Below are positions 54,306-64,000 of a stretch of DNA of 64,000 nt, in pieces; the first letter of the stretch is position 1, and every line of letters begins with the position of its first letter. This stretch comes from Zopfochytrium polystomum. Taxonomy: Eukaryota; Chytridiomycota; Chytridiomycetes; Chytridiales; Chytridiaceae. The notes under the pieces were generated by a model. It had not been told where the DNA came from. It searched no databases and was given only the letters and a program-made list of their open reading frames with translations. The translations under genes and the position numbers were made by a program. The DNA lies in NCBI GenBank assembly GCA_025765615.1, contig JAIVFJ010000329.1, positions 1 through 64,000 of the forward strand, in the 5' to 3' direction.

Positions 54306-54975
54306 TTGAATCAATCCACCGCCTTGGCCACCCATCACACACACACTCACACACTCAACGGTTTTTGGGGGGGTTGGGGAGAACGAGGCAGGTACTTTTT
54401 TTTTTTTTTTTTTTTTTGGAATCGTTTCCAAAAAAGAACAGTTCGATTCGGTTTTTTGGGGTTTGGTTTTGGTGGCTGCATCGACAGACTGAAAGAGAGA
54501 GACAGACAGACAGTTAGACAGACGGGAGGCCGCGTTTCTAATTTTTTTGTTTCACCTTAATTTTGCACAAACAACGACCCCTGCTCTTTTCTTTTTTTTT
54601 TCTTAATTTCCCCCCCTTTTTTTTTTTCGCGTCGTCGGATCGGAAAGCGCGGCGTTTTTTACACTGTTTTGGGGGGGGCTGTCGACAGGGCCGCCCATTC
54701 CTGCTCCTTTGGAATTGCGTCGCGCGACGTCTGTCGGTCGGTCTGGCTGTCAGCGGGTGTGCGAGTCGTAGCCACAGCGAGAGAGCAGAGAGAGAGAGAG
54801 AGGGAGGGAGGGGGAGACAAACAGAGAGGGTTTGAGTGAGTGGGCTGTCTGTCGGCCTGCCCTTCCGCCCCCCACAAAGTCCCCCATCTTTTTCGTGCCC
54901 CCAAAAACAGTGCTGGGCTGGACTGTCCCTGGCCCGCCCCCAACTTGGGGACGTCCACAACAAAGAAGAGCACAC

Positions 54976-55011
<36 letters not shown>

Positions 55012-55279
55012 TCTCATACACACTCTCTGTTCTGTCTCCCTCTCTCTCCTCTCTCTCTTCCCCTCCCTCTGTCGGCCTGTCTGCGCTCTTCGCATGTATT
55101 TTCCCGTTTCCCCTCTCGAATCATAGTCAAAAATCATCATCATCATCATCATCATCACATGTCTTCAGCATGCCTATAAAAGCCCCAACCCATCGGGCCT
55201 TCATCCTTCGTTCTCCGCCTTCCATCGCACGGTCTCTACTCTTCTTCATCACATTCTCGCAGCCAACAACTACTCCAAC
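52276..55279. other. Long upstream region of methionine synthase
   Basis: Up to about 52,905 it is the 3' flank of the ERF4 duplication. The rest has no convincing gene; minus-strand frames near 53,100-54,175 lack domain features. It is rich in simple repeats: CA (53,599-53,623), GT (54,255-54,302), T runs (54,398-54,417), GA (54,780-54,812), CT (54,981-55,007) and CAT (55,134-55,157). Confidence 0.55.
55175..55182 (+). promoter_or_regulatory. TATA box of methionine synthase
   Basis: TATAAAAG about 100 bp upstream of the ATG, directly after a CAT trinucleotide run and followed by a C-rich leader. Spacing and context suit a strongly expressed housekeeping gene. Confidence 0.6.
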
Positions 55280-57979
55280 ATGGTCAAGGTCTCTTCCGCC
55301 ATCCTCGGTTTCCCGCGCTTCGGCCCCAACCGCGAGCTCAAGTTCCTCGTCGAGGCCTTCTGGGCAGGCAAGGTCACCGAGGAGGCTCTCCTCGAAGGCG
55401 CAAAGGTACTGCTGCACTCTTATCGTTCGCCCATCGTCCAACCTGAAGAACGCGTTCTAACAGCCTGCCGTCCTTTTTCCATATCACAGAACCTCCGCAA
55501 GAACCACTGGCAGATCCAGAAGGATGCTGGCCTCACCTACATCCCGTCGAACGACTTTTCACTGTACGACCACGTCCTGGTAAGCCCGTCAGCCACATTG
55601 CGCGGGAAACTGCTTTTTGTTCCAGCATAAAATCCTCCATCACTAACGACTCTACCCCCCTCTCCCATTCAAACTCAGGACGCGGCCGTCACCTACAGCG
55701 CCGTTCCTGCCCGGTATCAGGTCATTTCCGGCTTGACCCAGTACTTTGCCATGGCCCGCGGCATCCAGCAAAAGACCGAGACGTCCTCCGTAGACCTGCC
55801 CTCCCTCCCCATGTCAAAGTACTTTGACACCAATTACCACTACGTCCCCACCTCCCTCGCCCCAACTACCGCCCCCGCCGCCGCCGCTGCCGCCCACTCT
55901 AAGCCGGTGAAGGAGTTCCTCGAGGCCAAGGCCCTCGGCATCACCACCCGCCCCGTCCTGGTCGGTCCAGTCACCTTCATCGAGCTCGCGCGGGTTTCCT
56001 CCACCGCGGCCGGCTTCAACAAGTGGGACCTCCTCCCGGGGGTCGTCAAGGCCTTTGCCGACACCGTCGCGGCCCTCGGCGCCGCCGGCGCCGAGTGGGT
56101 GCAAGTCGACGAGCCGTGCCTGGTCCTGGACCTCTCTCCCGCGCTCAAGACCGCCTTCCACACCGCCTACTCGACCCTTCTCCCCACCCACCTTGCCGCG
56201 GCGGGCGCATCCAAGCCCAAGCTGGTCGTCGCGACGTACTTTGAGGCGCTGCGCGAGAACCTCGCGGACGTGTTCGTGCCCGCGATCCTCCCGGCCGTCG
56301 ACGGTCTGCACGTCGACCTCGTCCGCACGATGGAGTCGATCGAGCCGGTCGCGCACGCGACCGAGGTGGTCTCCGCGGTCGGCAAGGCGGCCAAAGGCGG
56401 GTTCCAGGTGTCGCTGGGCGTCGTGGACGGCCGCAACGTGTGGAAGACGGACCTCGCGCGCGCGCTGTCGTGGGTCGAGCAGGTCGTCAAGGCCGCCGCG
56501 GCGTACCCTACGATCACCGAGATTGTCGTGTCGTCGTCGTGTTCGCTGCTGCACTCGCCGCACAGCGTCGAGGCCGAGAAGACGTCGAACGCCGACAAGG
56601 AGCTCGTCGAGTGGCTCGCTTTCGCGGTCGAGAAGGTCAAGGAGATTGTCACCATCTCGACCGCCGTCACCGCCGGCCGCGACGCCGTCAAGGCCGAGCT
56701 TGCCGACAACGCCAGGAGGTTTGTATTTTATTCAACGTTTTCCTTGTTTGTTTGACGCGTTGACCTTACGTCCTTTTTCTCCTTCTACCCCACAGCGTCG
56801 AAAGCCGCCGCACTTCCACCCGCATCCACAACCCCGCCGTCGCCGCGCGTATACAGAACATCACCAAGGACATGCTCGCACGCAAGAGCCCCTACGCGAA
56901 GCGCCGCATCGTTCAAGCGTCGACTCTCAACCTCCCCGCCTTCCCGACGACCACGATCGGGTCCTTCCCGCAGACTGCGACGCTGCGCAAGCTGCGCGCG
57001 CAGCACCGCGCCGGCAGCCTGACGACCGAAAACTACGAGCAGCTCCTGCGGGAGGAGATCGCGTTCGTGATCAAGGAGCAAGAAGCGCTGGGTCTGGACG
57101 TGCTGGTGCACGGCGAGCCGGAGCGCAACGACATGGTCGAATACTTTGGCGAGCTGCTGTCGGGCGTCGGGTTCACGTCGAACGGGTGGGTGCAGAGCTA
57201 CGGCAGCCGCGGCGTCAAGCCGCCCATCATCTACGGCGACATTTCTCGCCCGGCCGCCATGACCGTGCGGTGGACCGCGTACGCGCAGAGCCTGACGAAG
57301 CAGCCAATGAAGGCGATGCTGACGGGGCCAATTACCTTGCTCTGCTGGTCGTTCGTCCGCGACGACCAGCCGCGGTCGCGCACGGCGTTCCAGCTCGCGC
57401 TGGCGGTGCGCGACGAGGTCGCGGACCTCGAGGCCGCCCGTGTGACGTCGGCGGTCGGCGGGCCGGACCGGATCCGCGTGATCCAGATCGACGAGCCGGC
57501 GATCCGCGAAGGGCTCCCGCTCCGCCGGCGGATGTGGGAAGAGTACCCTCCTGTGGGCGGTCGACGCGTTCCGCCTCTCTTCGACCGGCGTCGCGGACGA
57601 GACGCAGATCCACTCGCACATGTGCTACAGCAGCTTCGAGGACATCCGCGACGCGATCGTGGCGCTGGACTGCGACGTGCTGTCGATCGAGAACGCAAAG
57701 TCGGACATGAAGCTGCTGCTGGCGCCCGAGCCCGCGTCGCAGTCGCTGATCGGGGGTTACCCCAACGAGCTCGGACCTGGCCTGTTTGACATCCACACCA
57801 ACCGCGTACCGCCAGAGTCCGAGATGGCCGAGCGCCTGTCGGCCGTTGCCGCCGCCATCGGTGACCCCGCCCGCGTGTGGGTTAACCCGGACTGCGGGCT
57901 CAAGACCCGCGGGTGGAAGGAGACCAAGGAGGCGCTGTCCAAGATGGTGGCCGTCGCGAAGGCCGCGCGGTCCGCCTAA
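55280..57979 (+). CDS. metE: Cobalamin-independent methionine synthase, one frameshift
   Basis: Transfers the methyl group of methyl-tetrahydrofolate polyglutamate to homocysteine in the cytosol. Exons 55,280-55,405, 55,490-55,579, 55,679-56,718 and 56,796-57,979. N-terminal barrel: [77 protein letters not shown]-terminal barrel: [86 protein letters not shown]. Zinc ligands: His and Cys in HSHMCYSSF, Glu in LSIENAKSD, Cys in [14 protein letters not shown] single extra C near 57,545 (TACCCTCCTGTGG for TACCTCCTGTGG) breaks the frame after RRRMWEEY; removing it restores it. Length is typical of eukaryotic MetE, and codon use is strongly GC-biased. Confidence 0.95.
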
Positions 57980-58239
57980 ATACCGTTTTGTCTCCCACAG
58001 CCATCTGCTTTTCCCCCGGTCGTTTCAATCACCCGCCCCGTCAGTCGACTCCTGTTACCCGTATTTTTGCCTAACTTTACCTCTTTTACTTCGCTTGGAG
58101 CCGACTTTTTTGATGTTCCATCTGACGCAACTTTCCTCTTCTTTTCTTTCTTCCTTCCCCCGACACGGTGTGTTCTCTTACCCCTCCTTGGAGCCGGCGG
58201 AAACAAACACAAACAAAGCTGTCATGTCGTTTTCTCAAA

Positions 58240-58700
58240 CATCTGAGGTTGCCTTGATTTACTTTTTGTCTCAACCCTTGAAGGGCCAGTGCCGAAGTGT
58301 TGGTGCTGCTGGCACATTTCCCAATTTAAGCCTTGGGGAAAAAGAGGATTTGACAGACAGATGCCCCCTCTAAAAATGAACCACCTTGTTCAGAATTCTT
58401 GGCTTTCTCCTTGTACTACTTTGGTCTCATAGTACTGAATCAGCTCTAAAAGCAGCGGCTGTGCCAGTGGCGGCCCGTTTTTTCAACAGTACGGTGGTGC
58501 AGTAGTTGTTCAAAGCACAACCGAAGTGGTGAAAACTCTGCGGCAGTGAAGAACAAAGGCAAATAGACCTCGCCTTCTTAGTGAGTGTACTTTTTTCCAA
58601 TTTTTTTTCCAAGTGAACGATCCTCTCAAAGTACATCATTATTTTCGCCTACTGCTCAAAATTCGTTCCCAACAGTGGGATTTTGTGGAAGTTGCAGTGT
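58240..58700. repeat. Dispersed repeat, copy 2
   Basis: Homologous by eye to 10,390-10,760; see that entry. Slightly longer, with its own small indels. Confidence 0.6.
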
Positions 58701-59059
58701 AGAAGGCGACGTTGTGAGTGAAGGGTGGCGTTGTCAGCGGAAAATTCGCCGAGGGAGAATCACTGCTGTCTTCACCTAACTCTTTTCACTGGATTCAGAT
58801 TAGCCCTTTCAGCTTACCTGACTTAGTGTAAGTTCAGAGGAGGCAACAAAGTTCGCGGTCGACGTAGGAAGCTGGCTTCCTGGGCTCAAATCTCAGTGCT
58901 CGCTCTCTTTTTCTTTCTATTCTTCTTTTCTGTCTGTCTGACCTGACAAACTAACGGCATTATTATTTACTCCACATCTCCGCCTTTGGCCCCCGCCCTG
59001 CCCCCCCTCGTGGCGACCAACTCAGAGCCGAAAAATCGCGCGCCGTTCGAGCCAAGACG

Positions 59060-59150
59060 ATGGAAGAAAGTGGGCACTGCCGGGCGGCATAGAAATTGGG
59101 AAGCCCACATCAGGGGCCATGTTGACGAGATGAAGAAGTAGCGCCTTCAA
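59060..59150 (+). pseudogene. Decayed copy of the 8.4-kb ORF
   Basis: About 90 bp match 8,378-8,470 (shared ACGATGGA-GAA, CTGCCGGGCGGCA, and CATGTTGACGAGAT-like blocks), but the corresponding frame contains stops and small deletions. Confidence 0.6.
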
Positions 59151-59394
59151 GTCGTTTGGATAAAGAGCGGCTGCGCAGGGACCGGCTAATGAAGATGATA
59201 CGGGGCTAATGTGTGAAAGTGAGGGGCCAAATCCTATATCTGGGATTTGTCTCAGGGTGAACTGAAGAAAATGTGCCAAACAAGGAAAAAATATCAACAC
59301 AAATTATATTTTTGTGTATTTAATATATTATTACTAATATCTTTCTTTTCTTTTTTTTTTTTTTTATATAAATGGGGCAGGCAATCAAAGGCGG

Positions 59395-59560
59395 CGGACT
59401 CCGCCAAAGGGCATGAATTCGACGCAAACGGATTTGGCCTATGGCGGATGCCGCCGACCGAAGGTCGGCGGCGCTCCGACGCCGACACTGGGAGCTCCGA
59501 CGCTCCGACGGGGGCTCCGACGCCGCCGCAGGCGGCGTTGGAGCAGCTGTCCCATCATTT
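59395..59560. repeat. GC-rich hairpin cluster
   Basis: Contains perfect hairpins CCGCCGACC-GAA-GGTCGGCGG and CGCCGCC-GCA-GGCGGCG and several copies of GCTCCGACG. It stands out from the AT-rich flanks and is not part of any frame I can support. Confidence 0.65.
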
Positions 59561-59740
59561 TCTCGTTCATCCGCTGCCTTCAGCATCACACAAGAGGCCG
59601 TCTAATTGTCGTTTCTTCGTGCGTCACTTTTTTAATTCTTAGTCGAAAAGAGAACTGCTGAATCACTCAGATAGTATGAACTTAGGTTTATTGCTTTACT
59701 CTCTTTTTCTCTGCACCATAGGACTAGCCCCCTACACAAT

Positions 59741-62536
59741 TCATTTGTGCTGCCTGAAGAAATTTGTGATCGTTTGGCAGTTTGCACGAGCTTTCTTCTT
59801 AGCACACTCACGATCTGTGCCATCACATCCCTTTTTTCTCTTCCTGCAATTGTCACATGCCTTGTTTGTTGCTGGTGGCAGCTTTTCTCCAAATTGAGGC
59901 TTGAATTTTAGGGTTGACGAATCAAGAGTTGCCTTTGCCGATTGGAAAGGTGTTTCCACTGGGGCCGAAGGATGTATGGGGAACATATTGCAAGTTGTTG
60001 CTGAATGCTCCACAGTTGGTTCGGGGGCCCTCAGTTCTGCGCTTGGATCCCCCAAAGAATTTGTATCTCCGTTTGATTGTGCTTCAACTGAGGCAGAAGG
60101 AGGTGGCTCTATCACTGACCCACGAGAGTGATTGGGGGCAGAAGAGCTATAGGGTTTTGCAGTTGACGACGAAGTGTTTGACCGCTTTTTGCGATTTCGA
60201 AAGTAGTCGACTCTTTGACGAAGTGCATCAGGTGTGAGGTTTGAGTAGATAGAACCTAACTCAAGTGAATACAGCCGAACTCTCTGCCAGTCAAATCTCT
60301 GTCCATTTTTGTGTTTGTCTGCAAATGCCACAATCCTGTTCATATCTTCATCCGAAATCTGTACACTGTGACATTGGAGACTGTTATCTTCAACTGATGT
60401 GGGGTTTTTCCAGCAGACTGGCATCAGACGCCATTTCCCCCAGGCCTGCAACTGACTTGTTTCGACTTCATGTGGGTCTATGCTTGGGTTTTGGGGCCTA
60501 GCAGTTTCTCCTCCGCCTTCCACCATTGCATTTTCTGCTCTTCCATCAAGTGGCGCAATTGTGGGTCCACTGTCAACAATTGCAGTCTCTGCGCAAACGT
60601 CAACAACTCCTGCTGACTGAGAATTTTTGGCCTCTTTCCTTCGAAGTTTCTTCCGTGTGTTCTCCCACTTCTTGCTCAGCTCAGTGTCAGTTCTTTGATA
60701 GACTTTTTGGCACATGTCCGCTGCAAAAGCCCAAAGAGATCGAAATTCCCTGGGAGTTGGCACAAGCTTTGCAAAAACATCCAGCAAGTATTTCTCATCA
60801 TCAGTCCAATCAGCGGGAATCCGTCCAAGCTTTGGAAATGGGATATGAAAGAGATTGATAGACTCATGCATTCTCTCAGAGACTTCGAGAAGAGACCATT
60901 TGGTGATTGCAGACTCAATAAAGCTTGGGCTGCGAGGCTTCAAGTCCAAAGTCTGATCACTTTCCAGTGACGCTCTCACCACAGAATTGAACATAACAGT
61001 GGTGACGTAGATACTTTCCTTCCATGGTGCATCGACGGATCTCTGCTGAATTAGAATATTCCGAAGAAGGCGAATCTCATTGGATGATATTGAAAAATGG
61101 ATTTCAATGTCGTCATCACAGAGCTGGAGCCTATCAACAAAAGTTTTCGACTCAATTGATGTTACTGTGCTTCGTTTGAAATAACTTAGAAGTCCTTTCT
61201 ATTATTTGGGTTATTTGGCATGCGACTCAAGTTGCAGCAACTAACCTTTGATGGACTGCTCATTACTTGAGCGATCATTGGCTTCTGTACATGAGCATCA
61301 ATGCCAAAAACACTCTTCCAGTTTCTCGTTTCTCGGTTGCTTCGAGATTCTGGATACGAGAAGCTTCGCCATGCTTCTGCTGGGAGAGAGGCAAGTGTAC
61401 CCATAAAGTTCAAGAGAAAGCTGATCTGCTTTGAGCTTGGAACCAGGGAATGAGATAGCAAAGCCGTTTTCATCCATGTGAAGATGTTGGTCTCATCAAT
61501 ATAAGGAGGGATTCTCTCATAAGCTGCAGCTTGCCTCAAATTGATCTGAGTTAATTTATAAAGTGGGGATTTGGGAAGTCAACATTCTGAATATCAATTG
61601 AAGAATATTGCTTGACCACATACTTTTACAATAAAGATACTCAAAACACGCATTCCAACCTCGTAGCTCATTGACTGGCGACAAATTGCATTCAACTCAC
61701 TGTGCAAAGACTCATTTGAACTGGAAGAAATGAGGCTTCGCTGCAGACCAGCTTCAACGTGGATATTATTCTTTCCAATAGGAACAAGGTCTCCACGCCA
61801 AATATGCTTGAGTGTATTTGTTGCTGTTGCCCTCCATCTCTCCACTACTGGGACTGTAATGTCTGCTGGTGATACGGTGCTTAGGAGTTCACGGACACAG
61901 AAAAACATGTCAGATCGATCTCTCAGCTGATGGTCTGATTCATATAAAGCATCGTGGAATCGACGGGAGAGTAAGCCACGCAGCTCTTTCTTAACTTTGG
62001 AGGTTGACCGCGAAATGAGATGAAATGGATCTTGGCACGCTCGGAATCTTGATTTGTTGAATTTTGTTACCAAAGGATGAGCATTAGTCGCACCTTACCG
62101 TTTACCCATTGCACGCACACAGCCCCGCATTGCCTTTGGGTTATCACAAACAACCAAAATGTCTTGCATTTCATCAATGTCAGGAAATTCAATTGTAGCA
62201 TCTGACCAAAGGCTCTCATTGCTCAAAGGCTCAATAGTCATCTCGTCAAGGATGTCACCCCCCTCATCCCCAACAATTGAGCAATTATCCTCTTCCATTT
62301 CATTAAGACTCATCTCGCCATCATCAGAGTCCTCATCAAGCTCAGGTTCCTCAAATTGCTTTGTGGTTCCACTGCTGGACAGATGCCTCACGTTTAAATC
62401 TTCAGTGAAAACAGCATTCATCAGATCATCTTGACAAAGTTTGCGTAAATATCAGTATCAGCAAACTGTCATATGAAAACCATCGAACCTGTTGGTGCGT
62501 GATTCATTGCATTACTGTCACCCATCACTTGGGTAA
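59741..62536 (-). CDS. Spliced DDE-transposase-like protein with two Myb/SANT segments and a Cys cluster (5' end cut)
   Basis: Minus-strand exons 62,536-62,489 (5' end missing), 62,429-62,099, 62,047-61,624, 61,545-61,246 and 61,198-59,741 join in frame through four short introns with GT-AG ends and good branch sites, giving more than 850 residues. First comes an acidic region, then a transposase-like core: ILVVCDNPKAMRGCVRAMG, CQDPFHLISRSTSKVKKEL, NIHVEAGLQRSLISSSSNES, then LHSELNAICRQS. The Asp in CDNP, the Asp in QDPFH and the Glu in SNESLH are candidate catalytic residues. The last exon has two Myb/SANT-like helical units (WTDDEKYLLDVFAKLVPTPR; QISDEDMNRIVAFADKHKNG), then a C-terminal Cys cluster (ACDNCRKRKKGCDG ... 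C ... C). An LTR retrotransposon begins exactly where the first exon is cut. Family is not known to me. Confidence 0.65.
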
Positions 62537-62888
62537 TGTTATGAATCACCCTCTGGAAACCTCTGGAACCTTCTAGAACATTCCTTCATGGAACCTTCTG
62601 GAACCTTCTGGAACCTTCTAGAACATTCCTTCATGGAACCTTGTGGAACCTTCTGGAACCTTCTTTGCTTTCCTGACTTGTCTTGTTGTCATTGGTATCA
62701 TTGGTATCATTGTATTACTAATTGCTCTTTCTGGAACTTTCTTGAGTCTTGACAAGGAAGACTCTCAAAAGGTATAAAAGGGGGATGGGGGACCTGTCCC
62801 ATCCCTCAAGTGAATTATTGTTTCCAATACAATCATCACTCCTCTCAGTTCCTTGTCTGCCTTGTCCTGTCCTGCCCTGTTCCTGACA
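62537..62888 (+). repeat. 5' LTR (352 bp)
   Basis: Begins TGTTATGAATCACCCTCTGG and ends GTTCCTGACA (TG...CA), and matches the solo LTR at 20,420-20,727 in reverse. The U3 part has repeats of GGAACCTTCTGGAACCTTC and TCATTGGTATCATTGG. About 44 bp longer than the solo copy because of extra repeat units. Confidence 0.92.
62773..62780 (+). promoter_or_regulatory. TATA box in the LTR
   Basis: TATAAAAG inside the LTR, conserved (as its complement) in the solo LTR, about 155 bp before the gag ATG. Probable retrotransposon promoter. Confidence 0.6.
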
Positions 62889-62928
62889 TCATAATTCACT
62901 TCACCCTCTCCCACTACTCTCTGCCATC

Positions 62929-63848
62929 ATGTCTGACCCAAACAACACCTTCCCTGATGCAACTGCCTTCCAAGCCTTGATGGACCAATTACAAGCCCTC
63001 TCAAGACAGACACACCAACTTCAAGAACAAGTCCTTCACCAGCAGCACCAGCTTCAACAACAACTTCACCAACAACATCAAGCTCTTCCCCTGCCTCAAG
63101 CCAACCAAGCAAGAGAGCCCAAGGTTCCCAGCCCTGACAAGTTCACTGGGCTGGCCAAAGACCTTAGGAACTTCATGGCCACTGTGGAGAATGTCATCCT
63201 TCTCCAACCTTCAAGATTTCCCAGTGAGCAAGTCAAGGTTCTTTTCACAAGCACCCTCCTGTCTGGTCAAGCTCAATCATGGTACAGATCTCTCCCAAGC
63301 ACACCCCCACCCTGCAAGAGCTCTGGGAGGGGCTGGAAGCTACCTTTGGTGACCCCTACGCATCTTGGACAGCAAGATCCAAGCTCAAGCATATCAAGCA
63401 AGGAAAGCAATCTTGTGTGGCCTACACCAACCAATTCAAGCAACTAGCCAGAGACTCTGGATACAATGATGCAGCTCTGATGGAGCTGTACCATGATGGT
63501 CTCCATGAGTCTATCCAAGACATGCTCTCCCAGTCTCTGCACATCCCTGAGACCTTGGAAGAGTACATTCTCCTTGCCATCAAGATTGACAACAGACTCT
63601 ACTCCAAGAGGCTGAAGCAAAGACAAGTAGGAACTACATCAAGACCTACCCCAGTTCCTCAAGCTCTTACAGTTCCTGAACCCATGCAAGTGGATGCAGT
63701 TGAGACACTTCCTAAGGGTCCTCTGAGCCAAGAGGAGAAAACAAGGAGGGCCCAGCAGGGACTGTGTTTTTACTGTGGCTCCAAGGAGCATGCTGTCAAG
63801 GACTGCCCAAGGAAGAAGCACCCAAACTCCCAGGTCCAGGCTCACTGA
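62929..63848 (+). CDS. Retrotransposon Gag, frameshifted
   Basis: Starts MSDPNNTFPDATAFQALMDQ, with a Gln/His coiled-coil-like stretch, then the gag core: DKFTGLAKDLRNFMATVENV, GQAQSWYRSL. After a one-base shift near 63,290 it continues LQELWEGLEATFGDPYASWT, KLKHIKQGKQSCVAYTNQFK, QLARDSGYNDAALMELYHDG, ending in a CCHC zinc knuckle (CFYCGSKEHAVKDC) and the stop at 63,848. The retrotrans_gag type is clear. The shift may be an assembly error or mean the copy is inactive. Confidence 0.85.
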
Positions 63849-63943
63849 GGGGCAATTCCCTGGACCCTCCTCCAAGCTGCCCCTGTTTCATCACCACCAC
63901 CAGCACCACAAACACCTCAGATTCCAAGCCCCACCAACTCACC

Positions 63944-64000
63944 ATGGATGTCAAGATTCAACTCTCACCCACCATCAACATCACAACCAAGGCCCTTATA
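63944..64000 (+). CDS. Start of pol (protease region), truncated by window end
   Basis: Open frame MDVKIQLSPTINITTKALI after a short spacer downstream of gag, consistent with the beginning of the aspartic protease in this class of element. The catalytic DSG would lie beyond the window. Confidence 0.45.
   Translation, partial: MDVKIQLSPTINITTKALI

Larger units (their letters stand above)
57980..59740. other. Repeat graveyard downstream of methionine synthase
   Basis: No gene. Contains copy 2 of the dispersed repeat (58,240-58,700), a decayed copy of the 8.4-kb ORF (59,060-59,150) and a GC-hairpin cluster (59,395-59,560). Confidence 0.6.
62537..64000 (+). mobile_element. LTR retrotransposon (probable Ty3/Gypsy), runs off the window
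   Basis: 5' LTR, gag and the start of pol on the + strand; the 3' LTR lies outside. It has inserted into the DDE/Myb gene. Family assignment rests on the gag type and gene order and is moderately certain. Confidence 0.85.

Noticed and set aside
2697..55160. Tandem simple repeats as a possible CRISPR array
   Set aside because: All are pure di- or trinucleotide runs with no spacer-repeat structure, and the genome is eukaryotic.
54242..55460. Frames with VCVCVC and SLSLSL repeats
   Set aside because: Translation of GT and CT microsatellites in the methionine synthase upstream region.
55814..56563. Minus-strand 249-codon frame over methionine synthase
   Set aside because: Complement of a strongly conserved coding exon with GC-rich third positions; typical shadow ORF.
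58800..58910. tRNA-like B box near 58,880
   Set aside because: Only a partial GGGCTCAAATCTC match; no acceptor stem or A box could be paired.

Overview
The window looks like a GC-rich nuclear contig of a fungus, most likely a zoosporic (chytrid-type) one. Genes are split by short GT-AG introns of about 50-160 bp. Recognisable products include a fungal GH76 mannanase, a PdxT/SNO glutaminase, an ERF4/GOLGA7 palmitoyltransferase subunit and cobalamin-independent methionine synthase. A NEDD1 homologue with both its beta-propeller and its C-terminal gamma-tubulin-binding helix is present, which fits a lineage that keeps centrioles. The taxonomic placement is inference. Microsatellites, poly-T runs and pyrimidine-rich spacers are very common.

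Layout. 1-10 kb: a nitronate monooxygenase, a decayed Sel1-repeat gene, a small Gly/Ser/Pro-rich membrane-anchored protein and a single-pass membrane protein. 11-20 kb: a large disordered F-box protein (+) converging on a Mahogunin/RNF157-type RING E3 ligase (-). 20-24 kb: repeat-rich, with tRNA-Thr, a solo LTR with target-site duplications, a decayed Copia element and an intron-containing tRNA-Tyr. 24-31 kb: GH76, an arrestin-like protein and a TM2 protein. 31-45 kb: NEDD1, PdxT/SNO, two tRNA-like elements, a RING-finger protein with internal repeats, an Ap4A-hydrolase-like Nudix enzyme and a cytochrome b561-like membrane protein. 45.4-48.4 kb: a complete 3,042-bp two-gene Tc1/mariner-type transposon. 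48-53 kb: ERF4 and a degraded tandem copy of it. 55-58 kb: methionine synthase. 59.7-64 kb: a spliced DDE-transposase-like gene with twin Myb/SANT segments, cut at its 5' end by an LTR retrotransposon (gag and the start of pol) that runs off the window.

Two elements are the best candidates for something undescribed. The first is the 45.4-48.4 kb transposon: 202-bp near-perfect terminal inverted repeats, TA duplications, a DD34E transposase, and a tail-to-tail accessory gene with a duplicated SAM-like module. The second is the 59.7-62.5 kb DDE plus Myb plus Cys-cluster gene.

Caution on gene models: many conserved genes (nitronate monooxygenase, PdxT, methionine synthase, F-box, NEDD1, MGRN1-like and others) carry single-base frameshifts, several in homopolymers, while GH76, TM2 and Nudix are intact. 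This points to residual indel errors in the assembly. Truly decayed loci (the Sel1 gene, the ERF4 copy, Copia) are separated from these below.
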